A stretch of DNA of 35,531 nucleotides, taken from contig JAEVZK010000063.1 of NCBI GenBank assembly GCA_023392285.1, positions 1-35,531 of the forward strand, read 5' to 3'. Source of the DNA: Armatimonadota bacterium (GTDB taxonomy: Bacteria; Armatimonadota; Fimbriimonadia; Fimbriimonadales; Fimbriimonadaceae). Both the position numbers and the translations under genes were made by a program. Numbering within the stretch: the first letter of the stretch is position 1; each line of letters opens with the position of its first letter. The notes under the pieces were generated by a model that was not told the DNA's origin, did no database searches, and worked only from the letters and a program-made list of their open reading frames with translations. Shown here piece after piece: positions 15,472 through 21,865 of the stretch.

Positions 15472-16362
15472 TTGCCAGAGTTGCCAGATATCGAGCTCTA
15501 TGTCACGCGCCTGCGAGAGCGGGTGGTGGGCGAGACGCTTCGAAGCTTCAAGACTCACACGCCCTTCGTGCTCCATTCACTCGCTCGTCCGGCGGAGCTG
15601 GACGGGTTGGAGGTGCTGTCGGTGTCCCGCCTGGGGAAGCGGTTGGTGTTCTCACTTGAAAGGAACTTTTTCCTCGTCCTGCATCTCATGATCGCGGGAC
15701 GGCTGAGCTGGGTTTCTCCCGTTCCGCCGGAGCACCCACGACGCGACAAAGCCCTTCTCGCGACGCTACAATTCGACAAGGGCCGGCTCACGCTTGTCGA
15801 GCATTCGACCAAAAAACGAGCTTCGATTTTCATCGAACGTTCGTTAGAGGCTCTTCAACAGCACCAACGGCGGGGAGTCGATGTGCTGAACTGCTCGCAA
15901 GAGGAATTTGAACGGGTGCTTAAACATGAGAACCGCACGCTAAAGCGCGCTCTCACCGATCCAAACTCCTTCGATGGCATTGGAAATGCGTACTCCGATG
16001 AGATTCTGTTTGCCTCCCGGCTCTCCCCCATGCTGCAAACGCACTCGCTCGATCCCGAGCAGATGGTGCGACTGCGCGATGCCACTCGAGAGACAATCCA
16101 GTTCTGGTGCGAACGCCTTCTGCAGCTCTATCCTGAGTTTCCAAAGCCGGGGCAGGTGACCGCATTTCGATCCGACTTCGCGGTTCACGGCAAATATGGC
16201 AGACCTTGCAAGGTGTGCGGATCGCCGATCCAGCGGATCGTCTATGCTGATACCGAGACGAACTATTGTGCCAAGTGTCAGAATGGCGGCAAGCTTTTGG
16301 CAGATAGAGGGATTTCGCGGCTCCTCAAAGAGGATCGCCCCAAAACGCTAGATGACTTATGA
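15472..16362 (+). CDS. Fpg/Nei family DNA glycosylase (formamidopyrimidine-DNA glycosylase-like)
   Basis: This 296-residue base-excision repair enzyme removes oxidised bases and nicks the abasic site. The start PELPDIELYV supplies the Pro nucleophile and Glu; SRLGKRLVFSL holds the conserved beta-hairpin Lys; HLMIAGRLSW and NRTLKRALTDPNSFDGIGNAYSDEIL (helix-two-turn-helix with Asn) follow. A C-terminal zinc finger is formed by CKVC and CAKC. About 24 residues (GGKLLADRGISRLLKEDRP...) extend beyond the usual end of the finger, as I recall from a separate Fpg subfamily, so classical MutM specificity for 8-oxoguanine is not certain. It is three bases downstream of the oxidoreductase and overlaps the next gene as ATGA. 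Confidence 0.92.
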   Translation: MPELPDIELYVTRLRERVVGETLRSFKTHTPFVLHSLARPAELDGLEVLSVSRLGKRLVFSLERNFFLVLHLMIAGRLSWVSPVPPEHPRRDKALLATLQFDKGRLTLVEHSTKKRASIFIERSLEALQQHQRRGVDVLNCSQEEFERVLKHENRTLKRALTDPNSFDGIGNAYSDEILFASRLSPMLQTHSLDPEQMVRLRDATRETIQFWCERLLQLYPEFPKPGQVTAFRSDFAVHGKYGRPCKVCGSPIQRIVYADTETNYCAKCQNGGKLLADRGISRLLKEDRPKTLDDL

Positions 16363-16859
16363 GGATCGATGCCGTAGTAAGACGGGTGAGATGGCTATCC
16401 ATCCTGGCGCTGGCAGTTGCCTGCTCGATTGGCTGCAAAAGCGGTTCGGAAGGGCTCGTTCAGGATTTCACCGTAGTCCCGATCGATGATCCCGCTCAGT
16501 CGGTGAAACTGTCCCAGTTCAAAGACAAGGTCGTACTTCTCGATTTCTGGGCCACATGGTGCGGTCCTTGTCGACAATCCATGCCGGAGGTTCAAGCGGT
16601 CTGGGACAAATACCACAGCAAGGGCTTAGAAGTGATGTCGATTTCCGATGAGCCGCAGGCGACCATCGTCTCCTTCCACCGTAGCTCCCCTTTTACCTAC
16701 CCGGTCTATCGCGATGCGGATCAAATTGCGTCCGGACTCTTCACCCAAGCCGGCATCCCGGCTTTCGTTCTGGTTAAAGATCAGAAGGTGGTGTGGCAGT
16801 CGAATGGATATGCGCCTGGCATCATTGAAAGCGCAGTAGCCGACGAGTTGGGTCACTAA
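16359..16859 (+). CDS. TlpA/ResA-like thioredoxin-fold lipoprotein or membrane-anchored protein
   Basis: This 166-residue protein has an N-terminal export signal (RRVRWLSILALAVACSIGC) with two Cys residues that could be lipidated, though neither gives a perfect lipobox. The thioredoxin fold holds LLDFWATWCGPCRQSMPEV with redox Cys68 and Cys71, and the cis-Pro region AGIPAFVLVKDQKV. It likely reduces disulfides or cytochrome c apoproteins on the outer face of the cytoplasmic membrane. It overlaps the glycosylase gene as ATGA and its tail meets the convergent secreted-protein gene. Confidence 0.9.
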   Translation: MRIDAVVRRVRWLSILALAVACSIGCKSGSEGLVQDFTVVPIDDPAQSVKLSQFKDKVVLLDFWATWCGPCRQSMPEVQAVWDKYHSKGLEVMSISDEPQATIVSFHRSSPFTYPVYRDADQIASGLFTQAGIPAFVLVKDQKVVWQSNGYAPGIIESAVADELGH

Positions 16860-17674
16860 CCACCTGGTCGACGGTTGGCAATCGCTCGCGCCGTGCGAGG
16901 AGGAATGAACGTATAATTCGTGGTCGCGGTCGTCAGGGGGTTGACCGTCATCGTCCAGCTTAAAATCCGTTCCGAGCTTCCCATCTTCTGGATGTCTGTG
17001 TAGATAACCTCCGAGATTTCGAACGGCTTTGTAGCGTCCACCCTTGCGAGATGAAAGGCACAGGATCGCTTCAACCGCTCCTCGAACAGATAGAGGATGT
17101 AAAAGTCGTCACCGCCGGGAGCGTATACGCGGCCACTGATCTTGTCCTTGACCACGGTGCCGGCGGAGATGGTCTGCACCTGCGCTCCAGGAAGCCAGGT
17201 GTGATAACTTGCTGAATCGCCGCCAAAGATTTCCTTTAAAAATCGAACCACGTAGATGCTGGTGCCGCGGGCTTCCGTGACCAGCGCTAGCAGCATCACG
17301 CCTTTTGCGTCTCTCGGCTGAGGATTCATTTCGGAGCCATAGATCGTGCTCGTGTAAGTGTTATCTGCATTCGTGTAGGCAAATACCGTGTCTCCGTTGC
17401 CAGTGATGCGCCGGCTCGGGAACCCGTCGGCAAACTCGAAGATATCGGCAAAGACTTTGGAGTTCGAGGCAAGAGGGTCCCATTCGAAGAAGGATGTGCT
17501 CGAAAAGGTCTTGATCCGACCCGCGTGGTTGTCCGTACCATCGAGTTGCAGAATCATCTTCGGCTGAGCTCGAAGACGAGCCATCGAATCTTGAATCGGC
17601 ATCTCCGCCGGTGCGATCTGAGCTGCGGCGAACGCAGTGAATCCGAGAGCCACGAGGGAGGAAATGATTTTCAA
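16856..17674 (-). CDS. Secreted protein of unknown function
   Basis: This 272-residue protein has a clear Sec signal peptide (MKIISSLVALGFTAFAAAQ, cleavage after AAA or AAQ). The mature part looks beta-rich, with TFSSTSFFEWDP, YTNADNTYTSTIYGSE, ISGRVYAPGGDDFYILYLFEERLKRSCAFHL and a C-terminal stretch of Thr and Pro residues. I recognise no domain; the fold may resemble outer-membrane lipoprotein-sorting-like beta sheets, but this is a guess. Four bases overlap the convergent TlpA-like gene. The start region is divergent from the PEP-CTERM gene across about 240 bp. Confidence 0.75.
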   Translation of the reverse strand: MKIISSLVALGFTAFAAAQIAPAEMPIQDSMARLRAQPKMILQLDGTDNHAGRIKTFSSTSFFEWDPLASNSKVFADIFEFADGFPSRRITGNGDTVFAYTNADNTYTSTIYGSEMNPQPRDAKGVMLLALVTEARGTSIYVVRFLKEIFGGDSASYHTWLPGAQVQTISAGTVVKDKISGRVYAPGGDDFYILYLFEERLKRSCAFHLARVDATKPFEISEVIYTDIQKMGSSERILSWTMTVNPLTTATTNYTFIPPRTARAIANRRPGG

Positions 17675-17839
17675 TGGGGAAGTTCTCCTTGGGACCAGAG
17701 ATGATCTCTCCCTTCTTGTACTTCAAATTCACGCTGTTTGTTCGGAAATAGGTGATTTGACTGACGCAACCGCAGATTCCTGCACACTGGTAATTTTGCA
17801 GGTTTTAAAAAATATCTGCTTAAAAGCAACAAAACCGAG

Positions 17840-17868
17840 TTAAGATGGATTTGTCGTCAGATTAGTAT
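17840..17868 (+). promoter_or_regulatory. Possible sigma70-type promoter for the PEP-CTERM gene
   Basis: TTAAGA at 17840-17845 and TAGTAT at 17863-17868 are 17 bases apart, each matching four of six consensus positions. The rest of the 17675-17915 gap is A/T-rich and includes a short palindrome (TGCTTAAAAGCA, 17817-17828). Nothing else is evident there. Confidence 0.3.
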
Positions 17869-17915
17869 TGCTTGACGATATTGGAAACGCCAAGTTCCCA
17901 ATTTTGAGGAGAGGT

Positions 17916-18584
17916 ATGAAATATCTAGTTGCTCTTGGATTAGTTGCTTGTGCTGGCTTTGCTAGTGCCCAGTTTTATGGTGGAGATCCTGATGGCGTAA
18001 ATGGCCTCGTCAGTAATGAGAACAGTAACCTCGGTGACTTTTCTCAGACTTTCGACGACTTCACACTTAGCTCGTCGATGCACATTTCTGCCCTGTATGG
18101 CAATTTCTACATCACCGCGGGAATCAGCCCTGTCAATGCCAGCTGGGAAATTCGAACCGGTATGTCAAACGGTAATGGCGGAACTTTGGTCGCTTCCGGA
18201 ACTTCCTCGGCGGCAGTCAGTTCTGCGAACGGCTTTGACGCTTTTGGTTTCACCGGCGAACTCATCACCGTTGCCACCAATTTCGATTTAAGCGCTGGGA
18301 CGTACTACATGACGATCACTCCCGATTTGCAGGCTGCAGGTCGTGGATTCATCGCGACCACCTCGGGCGCTAACGCATCCGGTTCTCCGATTGGGAATGG
18401 TAATTCGTGGTTTAACAGCGCATTCTTTGGCGCAAATTACTCGCCAGCGTCAGATCAGCTTGGCATTAACCCAGTTGACTTCAGCTACGGTGTTACAGGT
18501 TCGCCAGTTCCTGAGCCCGCTTCCATGCTGGTTCTCGGACTTGGAGCGATCGCTGCCATTCGACGACGACGCGCTTCTAAGTAA
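17916..18584 (+). CDS. PEP-CTERM sorting domain protein
   Basis: I choose ATG 17916, with GAGGAGAGG immediately upstream; it gives 222 residues opening with a signal peptide (MKYLVALGLVACAGFASAQ). The C-terminus is a textbook PEP-CTERM anchor: VPEPASMLVLGLGAIAAIRRRRASK, meaning a Pro-Glu-Pro signal, a hydrophobic helix and an Arg cluster, which exosortase recognises at the membrane. The mature part is Gly, Ser, Asn and Thr rich, beta-type, and otherwise unrecognised. It is probably a surface or extracellular-matrix protein. No exosortase gene is in the window. A strong terminator follows. Confidence 0.93.
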   Translation: MKYLVALGLVACAGFASAQFYGGDPDGVNGLVSNENSNLGDFSQTFDDFTLSSSMHISALYGNFYITAGISPVNASWEIRTGMSNGNGGTLVASGTSSAAVSSANGFDAFGFTGELITVATNFDLSAGTYYMTITPDLQAAGRGFIATTSGANASGSPIGNGNSWFNSAFFGANYSPASDQLGINPVDFSYGVTGSPVPEPASMLVLGLGAIAAIRRRRASK

Positions 18585-18608
18585 CTCTTAGAACCTCCAC
18601 AACAAGTC

Positions 18609-18644
18609 AAAGCGCCGCCAGAGTTCTCTCTGGCGGCGCTTTTT
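18609..18644 (+). terminator. Rho-independent terminator after the PEP-CTERM gene
   Basis: A GC-rich stem of about 14 pairs (AGCGCCGCCAGAG with its complement CTCTGGCGGCGCT), a TTCT loop and a following run of T residues form a canonical intrinsic terminator 25 bases after the stop codon. Confidence 0.95.
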
Positions 18645-18671
18645 CATACCCATACTTAGACCGCTGCGATC

Positions 18672-18677
18672 TATAAT
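18672..18677 (+). promoter_or_regulatory. Candidate -10 element upstream of thrS
   Basis: A perfect TATAAT lies 45 bases before the thrS ATG and just after the preceding terminator. No good -35 hexamer is found at standard spacing. Confidence 0.4.
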
Positions 18678-18721
18678 GGAGACTGAAAACAATTCAATCC
18701 CTCGGTAAGGGAAGGTCGATC

Positions 18722-20530
18722 ATGCTCAAAGAAACTTACGAAAAGTCACACCTATATCGCTTGCGCCACAGCGCCGCCCACCTCCTCGCGCAAGCTGTCA
18801 CCGAACTCTATCCCGGTGCGAAACTGTCCATCGGTCCTCCCGTCGAGAATGGCTTTTACTACGACATCGACTTTCCCGAACCCCTGAAAGAAGAGGATCT
18901 CCCGAAAATCGAGAAGCGGATGAAGGAGCTTTCGAAGCTAGATCAGCGGATCAACTGCATCGAAGTCACCCGGGACGAAGCGCGTAATTTGATCCTCAGC
19001 GAAGAGATTCCAGGAATGGGAAAAGCCGTCGCCGACTACAAGCTCCAGCTGCTGGATGCCATCCCAGAAGGCGAGAAGATCACCTTCTTCGATCAACAGA
19101 GAACCGATCGTGAAGGCAAGCTCCACCGATTCCTCGACCTCTGTCGCGGCCCTCACGTCGAAACGACAAAGGAGGTCAAGCATTTCAAGCTGCAACACCT
19201 GGCCGGTGCCTATTGGCGGGGCGATGTCAAGAACAAGCAGCTGACCAGGATCTACGGCACGGCATTCGAAAGCGAAGAGGAACTGGCGAACTACCTCGCG
19301 ATGCTCGAGGAGGCAAAGAAGCGAGACCACCGTCTGCTGGGCCGCGAATTGGGCCTATTCATGTTTTCCCCACGGGTCGGGACCGGGCTGCCCCTTTGGC
19401 TGCCGAAGGGTGCGACCTTACGCCAAGTGATGGTTGACTATCTTCAAAAGGAGCAGGTCAAACGCGGTTATGACCCGGTTGTCACACCCGTCATTTCCAA
19501 CATCAAACTGTGGGAAGCGTCGGGCCACATTGTTAACTACCGCGACAAGATGTTCCCATTCATGGAGGACGAGGAAGGCGACAAGGAAACCTATGCGCTC
19601 AAGCCTATGAACTGTCCGTTCCATATTGAGATCTATCGATCGCAAATGCGCAGCTACCGAGATTTGCCCGTTCGCTACGCGGAATTTGGGACGGTTCACC
19701 GGTATGAGCAATCCGGCGAAGTGACCGGCATCCTCCGCGCCCGTGGCTTCACCCAAGACGATGCCCACCTATTTGTGAAGCAGGATCAACTGCTGGACGA
19801 GTTCATCGGCGTGGTCGACCTGATGCAGGCGGTGCTGGAGAAATTGGGTTTGAAGGACTTCCGAGTCCGGGTGGGCACAAAAGATCCCTCCTCGGACAAA
19901 TATATCGGCCATGAAGAGAACTGGACTGCTGCGACCGAAGCGATCATCCAGGCTTGCGACCACTTGAAGCTGGAATACGAAGTTTCACCGGGTGACGCCG
20001 CATTTTACGGTCCCAAGCTCGACCTCATCATCAAAGATGCACTGGGACGGGAGTGGCAGATGGGAACCGTTCAAGTGGACTACAACTTGCCGGAACGGTT
20101 TGATCTGGAGTATATCGGGGAGGACAGTAAGCCACACCGCCCCATCATGATCCATCGGGCACCGTTTGGCTCACTAGAGCGGATGATTGGTCTACTGACC
20201 GAGCAATATGCGGGCGCATTTCCTTTCTGGATGGCACCGGTGCAAATTACCATCCTCGCGATCGCAGATCGTCACGCGGAGAGGGCCCACGAGCTCGCGG
20301 CTCAGCTGCGCGATGTTGTCTTCGATACTCGAGCCGTTCGCGTGTCGGTGGATGACCGGCGCGAAACGCTTGGAAAGAAGATCAGAGAAGCCCAGCTCCA
20401 AAAGATTCCTTATATGCTCATCATCGGAGATAAGGATTTGGAAAACGGAACCGTTGGAGTTCGTTGCCGCGAATCGGGCGATCTTGGAGCTATGCCGGTG
20501 TCGGAATTTATCGAGAAATATTTGGGTTAG
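18722..20530 (+). CDS. thrS: Threonyl-tRNA synthetase lacking the N-terminal TGS domain
   Basis: This 602-residue class II synthetase starts at ATG 18722 behind AAGGGAAGG. It opens straight into the editing (SAD) domain: HSAAH (His16, His20) and DLCRGPHV provide the editing and metal-site residues. The catalytic domain holds KPMNCPFHIEIYRSQ (zinc Cys), RARGFTQDDAHLF (zinc His) and IMIHRAPFGSLERMIG (zinc His and motif 3). The anticodon-binding domain ends the protein (DTRAVRVSVDDRRETLGKKIREAQ). Typical bacterial ThrRS has about 640 residues with a ~60-residue TGS domain in front; that domain is absent and the sequence upstream is promoter and terminator. TGS-less bacterial forms are known, so it is likely functional. 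Confidence 0.97.
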   Translation: MLKETYEKSHLYRLRHSAAHLLAQAVTELYPGAKLSIGPPVENGFYYDIDFPEPLKEEDLPKIEKRMKELSKLDQRINCIEVTRDEARNLILSEEIPGMGKAVADYKLQLLDAIPEGEKITFFDQQRTDREGKLHRFLDLCRGPHVETTKEVKHFKLQHLAGAYWRGDVKNKQLTRIYGTAFESEEELANYLAMLEEAKKRDHRLLGRELGLFMFSPRVGTGLPLWLPKGATLRQVMVDYLQKEQVKRGYDPVVTPVISNIKLWEASGHIVNYRDKMFPFMEDEEGDKETYALKPMNCPFHIEIYRSQMRSYRDLPVRYAEFGTVHRYEQSGEVTGILRARGFTQDDAHLFVKQDQLLDEFIGVVDLMQAVLEKLGLKDFRVRVGTKDPSSDKYIGHEENWTAATEAIIQACDHLKLEYEVSPGDAAFYGPKLDLIIKDALGREWQMGTVQVDYNLPERFDLEYIGEDSKPHRPIMIHRAPFGSLERMIGLLTEQYAGAFPFWMAPVQITILAIADRHAERAHELAAQLRDVVFDTRAVRVSVDDRRETLGKKIREAQLQKIPYMLIIGDKDLENGTVGVRCRESGDLGAMPVSEFIEKYLG

Positions 20531-20542
20531 CCCGACAGAAAT

Positions 20543-20576
20543 TGGGATGGCATTTAGCGAACCGAACGCCATCCCA
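20543..20576. terminator. Hairpin between convergent thrS and the small lipoprotein gene
   Basis: TGGGATGGC and GCCATCCCA form a perfect nine-pair stem with a 16-base loop, 13 bases past the thrS stop. It has no strong U-tract on either strand, but its place between two convergent genes suggests a shared transcript end. Confidence 0.5.
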
Positions 20577-20592
20577 GAGAGTTTAGCGAAGC

Positions 20593-20769
20593 CTACTTTT
20601 TACTCTTCCCGCCGAAGGTTGACATAGACGGGTCCAGCGGGGGCGAATTCTTTAAACCATCATCGATGGCCTTGGTATCGTTAGCTGTGTTCGTTTGTTG
20701 GCCACACCCTACGACGACGAAGTTGAGCATAAGCATCAAGCCCAAGCAGATACATATTTTCGAAATCAT
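20593..20769 (-). CDS. Small lipoprotein (58 aa) downstream of the DUF1559 gene
   Basis: I translated this by hand on the minus strand from ATG 20769 to TAG 20593. The 58 residues begin MISKICICLGLMLMLNFVVV, then GCGQQTNTAND, giving a signal helix and a lipobox-like VVVGC with Cys22 as the lipidation site. The mature part is only 37 residues, polar and disordered-looking (AIDDGLKNSPPLDPSMSTFG), ending in GKSKK. It is 45 bases downstream of the DUF1559 gene on the same strand. Small lipoproteins commonly follow DUF1559 genes in planctomycete-like genomes, from memory, which supports it as a real gene. Confidence 0.75.
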   Translation of the reverse strand: MISKICICLGLMLMLNFVVVGCGQQTNTANDTKAIDDGLKNSPPLDPSMSTFGGKSKK

Positions 20770-20779
20770 AGCTTCAGAA

Positions 20780-20811
20780 TGTGGCGGCGGTTTTTAATTC
20801 CGCCGCCAGTT
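20780..20811. repeat. GC-rich inverted repeat between the DUF1559 and lipoprotein genes
   Basis: TGGCGGCGG and CCGCCGCCA flank a TTTTTAATT loop, a perfect nine-pair stem. The T run is in the loop, not after the stem, so it is not a canonical terminator. It sits between two co-directional genes and might attenuate transcription or stabilise the 3' end of the upstream message. Confidence 0.6.
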
Positions 20812-20814
20812 CAC

Positions 20815-21792
20815 TTACTCCGAAATTTCCGGAATCCAGTGAGGATAGTAGGTGGTGATCGCTGAACCACCTTTGTAAGGGATCCATGTTTGACCGTTGG
20901 GCAATGGCGAGCATCGCTCTGCTTCGGTGTATCGCATCGGCTTTACGTGTCCATCGCAGAACGTAAACACTGCCAAACCTTGAAGGTTTGGATTGGTGGT
21001 GACGCGGTTAGGATCGCCTGCGGTAGCAGGGCCAGATTTGCCGTTGTGGACGTAGCGTGTCCAACCATCACTGCCTGAGTAGAAGCAGGCTGCGTTCGGA
21101 TAAGACGGCCACACGAGACCGTTACCCAAATTCGCGGAAAGCGAAGGGCCCCAGTCCCAAGTCGATTCGGCGACACCAAGAATGATGTTCGCAGGATTGG
21201 CAACGCCTCCAAGGCGGCCATACACTGATGTGGGTCGGTTGTTCGGATATCCCAAAGTGTTTCCACTTGGTCCAAAATCGACAAGCATCATGTTGAGAGC
21301 CATTTGCCCTTGGGTGTTGTAGTAGTAGTGCTCACGAGAAGCGTTGTATCCTCCCGGGTCGGCGCCGTTTAGACCATAAGTGTTCGGGTTGGTCATGATT
21401 GCAGCCCAATTGGTCTTGCCCAGCGTGGCGCAGATCGACATCTGCGTATTCTTGTGGTACGGCTCGATCGCTCCCCAATACATAACAGACAATCCCACTT
21501 GATACGGATTGGCAACGCCGGTAGGAGGTGCGAAATTGCCCCAGTCCGGTGTATTGCACGGGCTCTCGCCGTAAAGACACGAACCATTGTTATCGTGTCT
21601 TGGAAGCACATCATCGGAGTCGTTTGCATACATCATGCATGCAAGCGCAGTCTGCTTAGCATTGCTCACGCATTGAGTCTTCTTCGCAGCTTCTTTAGCT
21701 TGCGCGAAAACTGGGAACAATATAGCCGCAAGAATAGCGATGATGGCAATAACAACCAAAAGTTCGATGAGCGTAAAGGCTCTTCGATTCAT
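20815..21792 (-). CDS. DUF1559 family protein with type IV pilin-like N-terminal methylation signal
   Basis: This 325-residue protein opens with MNRRAFTLIELLVVIAIIAI, a prepilin/pseudopilin signal cleaved before Phe6 with Glu10 (the +5 Glu), then a hydrophobic helix and the DUF1559 body: FPVFAQAKEAAKKTQCVSNAKQ, followed by a variable region and the conserved C-terminal FTFCDGHVKPMRY. Such proteins are abundant in Armatimonadota and planctomycetes. Their function is not settled, but they are exported and probably assembled or anchored by type II secretion/type IV pilus-like machinery. A strong GGAGGTGA ribosome site precedes the ATG, and a leader hairpin sits in front of that. Confidence 0.95.
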   Translation of the reverse strand: MNRRAFTLIELLVVIAIIAILAAILFPVFAQAKEAAKKTQCVSNAKQTALACMMYANDSDDVLPRHDNNGSCLYGESPCNTPDWGNFAPPTGVANPYQVGLSVMYWGAIEPYHKNTQMSICATLGKTNWAAIMTNPNTYGLNGADPGGYNASREHYYYNTQGQMALNMMLVDFGPSGNTLGYPNNRPTSVYGRLGGVANPANIILGVAESTWDWGPSLSANLGNGLVWPSYPNAACFYSGSDGWTRYVHNGKSGPATAGDPNRVTTNPNLQGLAVFTFCDGHVKPMRYTEAERCSPLPNGQTWIPYKGGSAITTYYPHWIPEISE

Positions 21793-21803
21793 AATTCACC
21801 TCC

Positions 21804-21834
21804 CCGAACGATAAAGTTCGGTCATTGCATTATA
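21804..21834 (-). promoter_or_regulatory. -10 element and 5'-leader hairpin of the DUF1559 gene
   Basis: On the minus strand a TATAAT (21829-21834) is followed seven bases later by CCGAAC, a six-base loop and GTTCGG (21804-21821), then the ribosome site GGAGGTGA. The expected transcript start falls at or next to the hairpin base, so the message would begin with a stem-loop. No consensus -35 is visible. Confidence 0.45.
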
Positions 21835-21865
21835 AATCCAATTGTCGAATTTTGGGAACTTTTTT

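Noticed and set aside
18585..18721. T-box or other riboswitch before thrS
   Set aside because: Only a terminator of the upstream gene and a TATAAT are present; the remaining leader of about 40 bases is too short for a T-box.
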